Source: Euperipatoides rowelli
Lineage: Eukaryota > Onychophora > Udeonychophora > Euonychophora > Peripatopsidae
Assembly (NCBI GenBank): GCA_003024985.2
Contig: PXIH01S0019655.1
Reading direction: 5' to 3' (one strand)
Length of the DNA stretch: 10,130 nucleotides
The position numbers and the translations under genes were made by a program. The notes below the pieces were generated by a model. That model did not search any database. It was not told the DNA's origin and worked only from the letters and a program-made list of their open reading frames with translations. Every line of letters starts with the position of its first letter. Positions within the stretch are counted from its first letter, which is position 1. Positions 1 to 7,901 of the stretch are shown one piece after another.

Positions 1-134
1 TTATTAAAGGCTAAACCTGTCGACGAACTTGACCACTGATCGTTATATTAACTTGCATTTTGTGTGTTTATTAAAGGCTAAACCTGTCGACGAACATGAC
101 CACTGATCGTTATATTAACTTGCATTTTGTGTGT
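1..134. repeat. 67-bp tandem repeat, two units
   Basis: Bases 1-67 and 68-134 are the same 67-bp unit, differing at one position (T29 against A96). A third unit begins at 135 but diverges after five bases. The window starts exactly at a unit boundary or inside a longer array, so the true copy number is unknown. The near identity of the two units shows recent duplication or homogenisation, unlike the worn repeats elsewhere in the window. The unit contains a GTCGAC palindrome. No coding sense is seen. Confidence 0.95.
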
Positions 135-289
135 TTATTTGTAAAATAAAGGAATCATTACTAATTTATCTCTACGTTACACAACAGATGAAATGTGTAC
201 AAACATTTTACAATTTTTTTTCTCTTCTTTCTTTATGCTTCCACCACCACCTTATTTTTATTCAATGCCTCCAATTGTGCCTAATGGTA

Positions 290-336
290 TTAATGGCCCC
301 CTGGATCATTCCAGAGACCCCAAGGGAGCATTTTTC
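290..336. repeat. GC-rich hairpin island, possible worn transposon end
   Basis: A TTAA at 290-293 is followed by a C-rich stretch. An inverted repeat CTGGA / TCCAG (301-305, 310-314) comes next, then GGGAGCATTTTTCCCA around 324-339. This last core resembles the GGGGCATTTTGTGCCCA core of the piggyBac-like end at 803-837. The GC level stands out from the flanks. It could be a worn, solitary end of the same transposon type, but no partner end was found and the match is short. Confidence 0.3.
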
Positions 337-339
337 CCA

Positions 340-798
340 CTTTGGGAATCTATGGTTTAGATCAATACTTTGATTTTTATTTTTTATAATTTTAGTTAAT
401 TTACTTTTTTTATGTAGAGATGAGATCATATTGATCAGATTCTACTTAAAACTATTCAACCAACAACTATCGTTAAGGATAAATAATTATATAATAAGTT
501 AATCCTAGTATATAAAAGTTGATTCAGAAGGGTAAAAGATCACTTAAATATATTGAATCTTCTCTTTCTTTACATTTATTCTAAAGCATTTAATTTTAAA
601 AAATCATAACAAATATAAACATTATTGCAGTACGGGGCTATGGGAATAACTTCACACTTAGGTGAATTCCTGTATGAATAATTTAATTTTTAGGAGGTAT
701 GTTATTTGCATACCAAAAATATTTCCATATCAAATTGATTGTAATTTAATCATATTTTTTTAGTGGAAACTTTTTACCCTCACAATACCAAGCTAATT
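340..798. other. AT-rich stretch without recognised features
   Basis: This stretch has stop codons in all six frames and no convincing repeat, RNA gene or exon. I see nothing to annotate beyond AT-rich sequence. Confidence 0.6.
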
Positions 799-802
799 TC
801 AA

Positions 803-837
803 ACCTTGGATTACCAAGAGGGGGCATTTTGTGCCCA
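803..837 (+). repeat. Left terminal inverted repeat of the piggyBac-like element
   Basis: This 35-bp end matches the reverse complement of 1576-1611 with scattered substitutions and one single-base indel. Its core GGGGCATTTTGTGCCCA is a near palindrome and could form a hairpin. Confidence 0.8.
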
Positions 838-977
838 TTAAAGAACTATCAATCAGTGTTGCATAAATTGTAATTCATTCAAATGAAAATGAACAATTAA
901 CAGTAATAAAACATTAAATATTCATAAAACTAAAAAAATAATATGATTACAACATACATATATTTTTAAAAAAAATT

Positions 978-1350
978 TCAGTCATCACTCTCTTCGGATT
1001 CATCACACTTTGACAAATTATCTCATTATGCTGTCCATAAACAAATCATTTGCATTTGGTGCATACGATTGTAGTTTCACTCATATTATTATTTTTTTAC
1101 TGTCTTATGACTTCAGATAAAAATAGTTATAACTGTTTGTCCAACTTGAATTACAAAATATTTACAAAAGGAAGTTCACATAACCTGTGGGCATTTGGGG
1201 TTTTGCTCTGTTGGTTTATAAATAAAATAAAAACCGCTGATGTTTTGAGAAAGATGTTATATTTAATGACAGCATTTGCCACTTTGTCCCATTTAGAAAA
1301 TTATATTTCTGCTGGCACAAGGTAGGATATTCCCCTTAATTTTTTTATTT
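978..1350 (-). pseudogene. C-terminal remnant of a piggyBac-like transposase
   Basis: This would be the end of a DDE transposase of the piggyBac (DDE_Tnp_1_7) family, read on the minus strand. At 1273-1320 the frame gives LCQQKYNFLNGTKWQM, which resembles the conserved Tyr-...-Thr-Lys-(Arg)-Trp segment following the last catalytic region. At 1013-1063 the order Cys-x2-Cys (1061-1063, 1052-1054), His (1028-1030), Cys (1013-1015) recalls the Cys/His zinc-binding tail of many piggyBac transposases. One expected Cys is Tyr and an in-frame TGA interrupts it. A frame change then leads to Lys-Cys-Asp and an acidic tail ending in TGA at 978-980. At least two frameshifts and several stops show it is dead. 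The catalytic aspartates are not preserved. The 91-codon plus-strand frame over 1050-1325 is its antisense shadow. Confidence 0.65.
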
Positions 1351-1575
1351 TTATAAAAATTGATTACATAATTCAAACCAAACATGAAACTGTTAATTGC
1401 ACCCTCATATGTTGATTAGAAAGTCAAATTATGCTAGTGTGTTTTTGAAAACACCAGTCATTTTGACACTGTCCACGAACGTGTTAACTAGCTAAAGTAA
1501 TGTATTAATTAGGATAACTGTTTTTTTCAACATTCTATTACACAAAATTGGCGAATTTAAAAAAAAAAGAAACTG

Positions 1576-1611
1576 TGGGCATAAAATGCCCGCTCCATGG
1601 TATTCTAAGGG
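1576..1611 (-). repeat. Right terminal inverted repeat of the piggyBac-like element
   Basis: This 36-bp end is the inverted partner of 803-837. It is directly followed by TTAA at 1612-1615, the piggyBac target sequence. Confidence 0.8.
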
Positions 1612-1615
1612 TTAA

Positions 1616-2665
1616 GCAGCTATGATCTATTATAGTTGTTTAAACAAAAGGATTACTACTGTACTGTTTGTTAAAAAAAAAAGGTAGAAACAAAATCTAA
1701 ACCTAAATATTGACCATCACATTAAAAATAAACACAGAGTACATTTTAAATATATCTCATCAAAGTTTTCCATTTAATAACCTTATGAACATGATTCCAC
1801 ACTACATTGAAAAACAAACAAAATGAAAGCCATCATTGCTTAAAATTTTCCCCACCCTAAAAAAAATCTGGGTGAGACCATGGCCTAGGTTTATATAACA
1901 ATAATCACTAGAAACTGCAGTTATCCACAGTTGTTGTTAAATTATTGTAATTTTTTTAGAAATAATATAAAATATAGGAAAATAATAATTTAGTCCCTTA
2001 TCTTATTTTAACTAATTCTATGGTCCCTCTAATAAATAACACCATTTTGTTACTGAAATATGATCTATCCAGGAGTGATAAAAACAAAAGAATTAAAAAG
2101 AGGAAAAAATTTCAGTCAAATTATATTTCAGGCAATTTTGATTTCCTCTGAAAAAATGACTAATCAGATCGATATAATTTTATTGTTTTCCTTGACACTA
2201 TTGAACTAAAAATTAAAGAAATTAATTTCAATGGTGTAGCCTATTAAAAAAAAACAGCTTATATCACTATTAATTTTTATTTATTATCGTAAACATAGTA
2301 ATAACCTGCCTTTATTGTTACAATGACTTAGTGAAGAAGTAAATCAGATAAATATATAAAGAATTTAAAATAATAATAAAAAAAGATAGTTTCAAGTTAA
2401 AAAAAATAATCATGTTCAAAATTTACATTCATTCCAGTTTGGCTGTTATATTATTAATTTAATAATTACTTATTTAACAGATGTTGGGATCATCAAATCT
2501 TATTATAAATTTGTAATTAGCAAAACATATGCATGTAAAAAGTAAAAAGGTCATCTGGGATTAAATTGTGATTTAATATACATTGAGGAATGGCTGACTG
2601 ATGGGGTTACAATAATATAATCCAAAAGCACAAAATTAAAATTTTTAAGGAGAGTGATTTGAAAG
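1616..2665. other. AT-rich stretch without recognised features
   Basis: About 1 kb of AT-rich sequence with frequent A and T runs. All frames are closed at short intervals. I found no paired inverted repeats, tRNA-like boxes or protein-like frames. Confidence 0.6.
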
Positions 2666-2688
2666 TTTTTTTTTTTTAAAAAAAAAAA
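2666..2688. repeat. T12A11 homopolymer palindrome
   Basis: Twelve T are followed directly by eleven A, a near-perfect self-complementary block. A T run of 13 follows at 2711-2723. It could be the fused tails of two retroposed copies or simple slippage. Confidence 0.8.
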
Positions 2689-2730
2689 CGGCTACAAACC
2701 ATGTTAATGATTTTTTTTTTTTTAATTTTT

Positions 2731-2862
2731 CAAAATGCTCTGAAATCTTTGGACAGAATCTTAAACTATTTTGATATGAGCTCCCTAAGATGACAAATAG
2801 GTGAATTAATTCAAAATATTTTTTCTAAAAGTGTGGCTTTAGATCAATTTCCCAGTAGTTAA
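2731..2862 (+). other. Unidentified protein-like open frame, one internal stop
   Basis: The plus frame beginning QNALKSLDRILNYFDMSSLR is open for 20 codons. It meets a TGA at 2791 and continues open to TAA at 2860-2862. The same frame, after several more stops, becomes open again at 2974-3075. The residue mix looks protein-like rather than AT-rich noise. I recognise no family. It may be a decayed transposon gene or chance. Confidence 0.2.
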
Positions 2863-2969
2863 AAATAAGTTTTAAAAATTTATCTCAGACAGTTTCTGGA
2901 TTAAATGGAGCTGCATAGTTTGCTATACAACTAAAAAACAAACATTAGAGCTCCTTTATCCTATTTTCT

Positions 2970-3101
2970 TTAAATGCGTCCCCAGGATAAGAAAGGTTTT
3001 AATGAGCCCAAAATAGCATCAATCGGATCTACTTTAGCAGGGCTTTCAAGTAACTCAAGCATAATTGCTCTAGGATGAGTGGTTGAGGAAGATATCAAAC
3101 C
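2970..3101 (-). other. Unidentified 43-codon open frame in a less AT-rich patch
   Basis: The minus frame runs 43 codons from 3101 to a TAA at 2970-2972, bounded upstream by another TAA (3102-3104). It lacks AT-driven Lys/Asn/Ile bias and includes the stretch SPAKVDPIDAILGSLKPFLS. The underlying DNA is clearly less AT-rich than its flanks. The opposite strand is also open here (2974-3075), so the patch composition alone may explain both. It could be a small exon, a transposon gene fragment or a SINE-like repeat; I do not recognise it. Confidence 0.25.
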
Positions 3102-3104
3102 TTA

Positions 3105-3800
3105 CCAATATATAGACATTTCTATTATTTTATTATATAGATACCGGTACTTTCTTTAAAAAGAAAAAAAAATAGTATTTTAAAATTAATAATTCCATTA
3201 AATACAAGGTATTATGTACTTAGGTTCATTTCTTCTATGATGCTAAGCGAGTAAGTAATATTTTAAAATATTAAAAAGTAAAAAAGACACATTTTGTGCG
3301 AGTAAATATGATACATTGTAGTTAAATTGAGTCTATTATTTACTCCCATAAATCATAGATGTAGATATTTTATTCAAGATTTCCCATTCAAAAGAGTTCA
3401 GTAAAAAAAAAATAATAATAATACATTTTTTATCTCTCCCAGATTTTCTCTCAGATTTTGTTTCTGCGTATAATTGCTTTTTCTTCAAGAAAAAATAACT
3501 AAGATTAAAAAAAATTGCTTAGCCTTGTCATAGAATCAGAGATTTTTTCCATGATTGCTCAGTATATTTTATTGATTTTAATTTTTAATATAACATGCTT
3601 ATATAATTATTTATTGAATTAACTGAGAAAAAAAAGACTACAATCTTGTTGTATTAATAAAACTATATTTTAGTATACTCCAAAATATTTTGGCTATAAG
3701 ATTTTAAAACAAATAGTTATAGAAATACTGTTTTGTTCATCACTTATATAACATGATTCCCATGAAATGTAAAATCTCAGCATTTATAAAATGTTTTGGC
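3105..3800. other. AT-rich stretch without recognised features
   Basis: Contains a small palindrome TACCGGTA near 3143, an (AAT)n tract near 3411-3422 and otherwise AT-rich sequence with closed frames. Nothing further can be supported. Confidence 0.6.
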
Positions 3801-3976
3801 ATTGTGTATAATGGTGTTGTGCAAAAGTATGTAAAACATTGTATTTTTGTACCATTTGTGTATTTAGGTTAAGAGCTAGGGTTTGGTTAGTTTTAGGATA
3901 AGACATGGTTAAGTTTAGGAAATATTGGAAATACCTGTATTTTCATACTTTGTCACTAATTGTCCTATATTGTATA
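3801..3976. mobile_element. Foldback/MITE-like element with telomere-like centre
   Basis: Bases 3819-3846 and 3929-3956 are inverted repeats (20 of 28 positions match; core CAAAGTATG). The 80 bp between them are dominated by degenerate TTAGGG-like units on the plus strand (TTAGGTTAAG, TAGGGTTTGGTTAG, TTTAGGA, around 3864-3920). The outer limits are uncertain; weak pairing extends to about 3801 and 3976. No coding capacity is present, so it would be a non-autonomous element. The superfamily cannot be assigned because no clear target duplication is visible. Confidence 0.55.
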
Positions 3977-4284
3977 GAATATTTAGCCATTCTTTTTAAA
4001 ATAGCAATCTGCTACACTTTCTCAGTAACATAACATTTTTTTTTACTTATAATATTTGTAAAATACATCTATTTATTATAAGCATTTTGACAAATAAGTT
4101 TCAATAAAATTATTGGTACACCATTGATTTGTTAAATTATTTCATCAACATTTGCATTGTATCTGAATTTCCTGTAAATATTAACAAATGCATTAGAACT
4201 GCCTAATATTTTTGTCAAAAATATGTTATTTTTAAGATGGCATTAAGGTAAACAGTGTCTTGTACACATTAATAATATGAGAAG

Positions 4285-4548
4285 TTATAAAAGTTTGCTC
4301 AATAATTTCTTATTCAAAAGCTGTTCTCCAATCCATAAATATTGCTGTGTTTCTCTCATTGCTGATAATATTACCCTATGCAATTTAAAACCTTTAGCTT
4401 CTTCATTTTCCAATAAACAAAAAGTATTTTTGTTGCTAATAAATCACAATTTGATGCTTACATCTATGAGTAAATATTTAGATTGAAATAATACATCACT
4501 AGTATGTATAGGTCTTGTGAGTTCTACACTTTTATCCCCTATTTTTAT
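4285..4548 (-). pseudogene. Fragment of a Maverick F54H12.2-type (capsid-like) protein
   Basis: A single minus-strand frame is open for 87 codons between stops at 4549-4551 and 4285-4287, apart from one TGA at 4444-4446. That is long for such AT-rich DNA. The observed stretches VELTRPIHTSD (about 4495-4527), VLFQSKYLLIDVSIKL (4447-4494) and NTFCLLENEEAKGFKLHRV resemble, in order and spacing, the middle of the F54H12.2-type protein family of Mavericks. I believe this is the capsid-type protein, but that assignment rests on memory. The N-terminal part is missing, since an unrelated frame lies directly upstream. The last 25 or so codons are not recognisable. The 69-codon plus-strand frame over 4277-4486 is its shadow. 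Confidence 0.55.
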
Positions 4549-4561
4549 TTATGATATACCC

Positions 4562-4716
4562 TGTCATTGGATATTCAATTTAAGCTACTCCTACTTCATA
4601 ATCAGCACAACATAAATCTAAGGATTAAGAAAGTTTAATTTTAAAATTCTGAGGTGTATTTTTATTATAATATTCAATAAAGCTGCTGGAGGTAAAGTAA
4701 TATAAAACTGAGCCAT
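4562..4716 (-). pseudogene. Start of a second Maverick-type reading frame, function unknown
   Basis: An ATG at 4714-4716 opens MAQFYITLPPAALLNI. After a frame change the reading continues as SFIEYYNKNTPQNFKIKLS near 4625-4684. Two further stops interrupt it before the stretch IEYPMT at about 4562-4579. The start lies just after the chromodomain of the integrase. The FYxTLP start and the following aromatic, Asn-rich stretch resemble a protein often found beside Maverick integrases; its role is not known to me. It is truncated at about 50 codons and runs into the capsid-like fragment, suggesting an internal deletion joined the two. Confidence 0.45.
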
Positions 4717-4724
4717 AATTCCGT

Positions 4725-5590
4725 TAAGTCTTTTTCCGGTACCTAAGAATTAAATGAATCAAGATAACCTTGCCACTTGATGAGATAATATTTTTATACA
4801 TCTTTTTTCTTCTTTAAATAATTTTTAAACATTCTAATAATCATGAGCATCTTGTAGTTCTTGTTGTAGTATGCTACATCAATAACCACATCAGTCAGAT
4901 CTTTTATTTTATATATCGGTGGAGCAGTAAAGATTTTTTTTAATTATAATAAATATTTCTTGCATCCAATTGGGTAAGTAACCTTTCTTGAAGACTCTTT
5001 TGGTTTTAGAAATTCTAACTTGTTCTATTTTAAATTTAAAGAATTGTGGTTCGTCCCATAATTATTTTTTATATAAAATCTGTTAAACTTGTTTTTCATT
5101 GCTTTCATTAACTTCTGCCATACTTTTTGAATGTTATGGTGGAAGGTACAGGTATAACTTTCCATCGATTGAGGTAAAACAACTTAAAGCAATTTTAGTG
5201 GTAAAATATCTCCACATACTGGTCTTTATTGTCCAATTGAAAATTTACACTACCACCATTTTTAAATCTAACTTGGTTATTATAAATGTATTTTATTTTA
5301 TTTTAAATAGGCTTGAAAAATTATATTCGTAAACTTCCTTCCTTCATCTGTCTGGAGATTTTTAGGCTTAAATTCTTGTATAATTTTTTTGAAAGTACCG
5401 TAACTATTTTTTTTTTTTTTTGCTGTTTTAGTTTTTATAGTAAGGCCCAAGTATGTTTGGAAAAGATATGGATACCGGAATTATATTTAATAATATTTTG
5501 TTAGTTTACTAAATCGGCTTGAAATTGAGCATTGGTCCTGTGAGTGGTAGTTTTTCTTCTTTTAATTTTTATTACACAAATCACACTTAT
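4725..5590 (-). pseudogene. Decayed chromodomain integrase (rve/DDE), Maverick/Polinton type
   Basis: Retroviral-type integrases join element ends to target DNA through a D,D-35-E site. On the minus strand a basic N-terminal stretch (KRRK, near 5555) leads into QADLV at 5507-5521, the first catalytic Asp (5513-5515). FSKHTWA follows at 5444-5464. The second catalytic Asp lies in LQTDEG (5346-5348). The region that should hold the catalytic Glu (about 5120-5180) is eroded and I cannot place it. The C-terminal part has KGYLPNWMQEIFI (about 4945-4985), the typical Pro-Asn-Trp box, then PPIYKIKDL (about 4896-4922). A chromodomain stretch YLIKWQGYLDSFNS with an in-frame TAG after it lies at 4743-4789. 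These motifs sit in all three minus frames and are split by many stops, so it is a pseudogene. Closest known relatives are C. elegans F54H12.3-like proteins. Confidence 0.82.
5407..5421. repeat. Poly-T run (15)
   Basis: A homopolymer run lying inside the decayed integrase region. It is probably a slippage expansion that helped to break the reading frame. Confidence 0.9.
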
Positions 5591-6774
5591 TTTCTTTACA
5601 AATGAATAGTAAAGTTTTTAATTAAATATTAGTAGAAGTATTACAAAATTCAGCCGACAATAATAGTAACTGAGCCAAAAACAAGAAAGTACCATCTAGT
5701 TAACTAGTTATGCAATGTTTCATATTAGAAATCATATAGACGAATAACGTCTTTGGAAATTGTTTTAGATTTTTAATTTTAAACTAATTTTTAAGGGGAA
5801 AAGATTCAATAAAAGTAGACATATTAAACTATATAAAAACAAAACAGTAGATTTCAATTCCATTTAATTTTAGAGATATTAGATGCACACAAAAAAAAAA
5901 TCTGTATTTTCTTTTCACAGCACTATAACTTGAAACTGGAACTAGTTTTTTTTTTTTTTTTTTTCAAAATAGAATTTCATACATAAAAAGAGTACAAATT
6001 TTCAAAGGCATTACACTATCTCCTTTATAAATGTTAACTTAACCCTAAACTGATTTAAAGCCTTCAATTAAGATCTTTGATTGAAATAATAAAACCATTA
6101 GGAAAGAAGATTCTATTGAAATTTGATTTTACACTTTAATTTCTATTGTATAACCATTTTACTTTGTTTTAATGTATTTTTTTTTGTTCATACTGGCTAT
6201 TAATGTCTGGAATTTCATGAATATCTTCTTCATTGATATTTTGATTTTTTTCCATCAAAAGATACTAAAATTAGACTCAACCTTAATGAGATATTACTTT
6301 GTAATAATGATTAATGCATTAGCTACTTGCAATTTTATAGTTTAAAATATGGACTATGTATCAGAGGAATTGAAGTATCTTCAATTAATTGTCATGTAAT
6401 TTAAATATACAGTGGATTGATGAAATTTAAATAATATATGTTATGTGTTATCAATGATGACATATTGCATTTAGAACTTTTATTTACATAATGATTTATA
6501 GTATAGGTCTCTGTAACTGATCTTTTCAAAGAGGGATTCTCAATTTTGATAATATAGAACAAACTGAAATAAAAACCATTTTTGATTTTGGAGATGAAGA
6601 ATGAAGCAAACAAAACAGTATTATGAAATAGAGACACAGTGAGTAAAACAACCCTCAAGGGTACTAAGTGGCAAGAAAATATAAACAAAGTAAATATAAT
6701 TGACTAGAGAATAATAGCCTTGAAATTCCAAACTAGGCAAACCAAAGAAACAATATAAAATAGGATTGGTAAAA
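5591..6774. other. AT-rich stretch, no supported gene; poly-T and small palindrome
   Basis: This lies upstream of the integrase relic on its coding strand. It holds a perfect 12-bp palindrome CTAGTTAACTAG (5696-5707) and a T19 run (5946-5964). A 28-codon minus frame with an acidic start (MEKNQNINEEDIHEI, 6169-6255) is also present. Longer open frames on the minus strand (up to 95 codons, 6401-6688) are hydrophobic, AT-driven and unlike any family I know. Further Maverick fragments may be hidden here but none could be recognised. Confidence 0.45.
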
Positions 6775-6886
6775 GGGGGCTTTTCATAAATTATGTCCAT
6801 GGTTAGATGAAGTGGTGTCAAACAAGTTGTGTCACTTTGTGACAGGGGAGGTGTAAGAAAAAATATGTCACAACATTTATATGCAG
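6775..6886. mobile_element. Short imperfect inverted-repeat element (MITE-like)
   Basis: The left side GGGGGCTTTTCATAAATTATGTCCA (first 20 bases at 6775-6794) pairs imperfectly with TGTCACAACATTTATATG near 6867-6884. Between them are GTCACTTTGTGAC (6831-6843, a 13-bp hairpin) and a G-rich stretch GACAGGGGAGG. The arrangement of a GGGG end, a CATAAATTA/GTCA motif, an internal GTCAC and a G-rich stretch recalls a widespread non-autonomous repeat of invertebrate genomes. I cannot name it, and no target duplication is clear. Confidence 0.4.
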
Positions 6887-7410
6887 AAAATATTTAGCTG
6901 ATTTATTGTTTTGCTTAGAATTGCAGAAGAGCTAAATACAATATATTTATAAATAGTGTAAATTTTTGGATCAAATTTGCTGAGATTTCCATGTTAATTT
7001 TGCTTCACAAGTAATAATAAATAAACATATCAAAGTACATAAAATTTCCCCTAAAAACCTGGCCCATAAGAGTATAAGCTGAGCAAAGATTATATTAATG
7101 ATGATAATTTGCAATGAAGAAAATGCATTTTATAGAATAGATAAATTAAAACTAATTTGATATAAATAGAATCTGGATTCCCAAAAAGGAACAAAAATAC
7201 TTTCTGCCAATCTTCCAAATTGATTACCATTTAAAAATGATTTGGAAAGAATATGTTAGATTTTGAGTTTTTTTTTTTTTTCTTTTTTTTTTTTTACTGT
7301 TTAAATACTTTAATATAGGTCTATATAACTATTTTTGAAATTAATTAAATTAAAATGTTTGTTAACACTGAAAATGTTTTCATATACTGTAGTTGAATAT
7401 CTTTCTAATT
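6887..7410. other. AT-rich stretch without recognised features
   Basis: Holds a T14-C-T13 tract at 7268-7295 and otherwise AT-rich sequence with closed frames. No gene or paired repeat was found. Confidence 0.6.
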
Positions 7411-7467
7411 GTGTGTGTATGTGTGTATAATATGTGTGTGTGTGTGTGTTTGTAGGTTGTATGTGTG
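7411..7467. repeat. (TG)n microsatellite, interrupted
   Basis: TG dinucleotides predominate, broken by TATG and ATAATA interruptions, with the longest pure run around 7433-7449. It is a likely length-variable locus. Alternating purine-pyrimidine sequence of this kind can adopt Z-DNA, but nothing here shows a function. Confidence 0.9.
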
Positions 7468-7572
7468 GGGCAGTGTCCAAAATTTAAGCAAAATTATATT
7501 ACATAATTTATGAATTAAGTAAACTTATGAATTCAGATTAAAAACTAAGTCAGTTGTTTGAATCTTGATATT

Positions 7573-7692
7573 ATGAGACAAAAACAAGCTCAAGTACACA
7601 TGGGCTTTCAAACTCAGTCATCAACAGGAGAATTAAACGCACCAAATGATCAAGTTTTAAATATGGTCCTACATAATGTTCTTGTAATCTAA
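7573..7692 (+). other. Unidentified 39-codon open frame
   Basis: An ATG at 7573 opens 39 codons to TAA at 7690-7692, and the frame is open a few codons further upstream. The residues (MRQKQAQVHMGFQTQSSTGE at the start) are Gln-rich and varied, unlike the Lys/Asn/Ile/Phe noise of other frames here. I recognise no family. A small exon, a transposon fragment or chance are all possible. Confidence 0.2.
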
Positions 7693-7745
7693 TGACTTTA
7701 ATATTAAGCTACTTGATGATGCTTGACATAAGCAATCCCCAAATC

Positions 7746-7898
7746 CTACATATTATTTTTCAGATAAGGGATTTTCAAAATCCAGTCTGGGCCATTTAGA
7801 TTTAGTACTCTCATGAATGGGTCATTGTTTTTGAGTTGTGGTTGGACAAAGTTTGCCAGTTTTTCTACACCTTGCTGTTTTGTGAATGTATGGAAGTG
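7746..7898 (-). other. Unidentified 50-codon open frame
   Basis: The minus frame is open for 50 codons between TAA (7899-7901) and TAG (7746-7748). It includes VEKLANFVQPQLKNNDPFMR followed by VLNLNGPDWILKIPYL. The composition looks protein-like, and the local DNA is less AT-rich than its surroundings. Plus-strand frames are also partly open here, so composition may be the cause. No family recognised. An AG that could act as a splice acceptor lies near its start, but this is weak. Confidence 0.25.
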
Positions 7899-7901
7899 TT
7901 A

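Larger units (their letters stand above)
799..1615 (-). mobile_element. Degenerate piggyBac-like DNA transposon, internally deleted
   Basis: The two ends are inverted copies of one another, 803-837 and 1576-1611 (35 and 36 bp). Each carries a small internal palindrome of the form GGGCATTTTxTGCCC. The right end is flanked by TTAA (1612-1615) and the left by TCAA (799-802), which fits a mutated TTAA target duplication, the hallmark of piggyBac-type insertion. The terminal sequence CCCTTAG / ACCTTGG also fits the usual C-rich piggyBac ends. The interior of about 740 bp is too short for a full transposase of roughly 550-600 residues. It keeps only the C-terminal portion on the minus strand, so the N-terminal part has been lost. 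Confidence 0.8.
4285..5590 (-). mobile_element. Relic of a Maverick/Polinton-type DNA transposon
   Basis: Three decayed coding fragments lie in a row on the minus strand: a chromodomain integrase, a short frame beginning just after its end, and a fragment of the Maverick capsid-like protein. Mavericks are large self-synthesizing transposons that encode their own DNA polymerase, integrase, ATPase, protease and virion-type proteins. In C. elegans the related genes F54H12.3 (integrase) and F54H12.2 are neighbours, which matches the association seen here. No polymerase, ATPase, protease or terminal repeats were recognised, so only an internal section or an end-proximal part survives. Stops and frameshifts throughout indicate an old, inactive insertion. 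Confidence 0.7.

Noticed and set aside
131-373. 80-codon plus-strand open frame
   Set aside because: It runs from the tandem repeat through the GC hairpin island, so it crosses unrelated repeats. It has low-complexity hydrophobic content and no family likeness.
1050-1325. 91-codon plus-strand open frame
   Set aside because: It is antisense to the piggyBac-like transposase remnant, whose motifs are on the minus strand. A GTR near its end looked piggyBac-like, but the strand conflicts with the better-supported Cys/His tail.
4277-4486. 69-codon plus-strand open frame
   Set aside because: It is antisense to the capsid-like fragment, which is longer and has recognisable content.
5099-5504. Plus-strand open frames of 77 and 63 codons
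   Set aside because: Both lie antisense to the decayed integrase and show no motif of their own.
5696-5707. CTAGTTAACTAG palindrome as an operator or attachment site
   Set aside because: A single isolated AT-rich 12-bp palindrome with no adjacent gene or partner site.
6401-6821. Two overlapping minus-strand open frames of 95 and 66 codons
   Set aside because: They are the largest open frames in this part, but are hydrophobic, AT-driven, lack any recognised motif and overlap each other in different frames.
7268-7295. Long T tract as a possible retroposon tail
   Set aside because: No LINE or SINE body or target duplication was recognised beside it.
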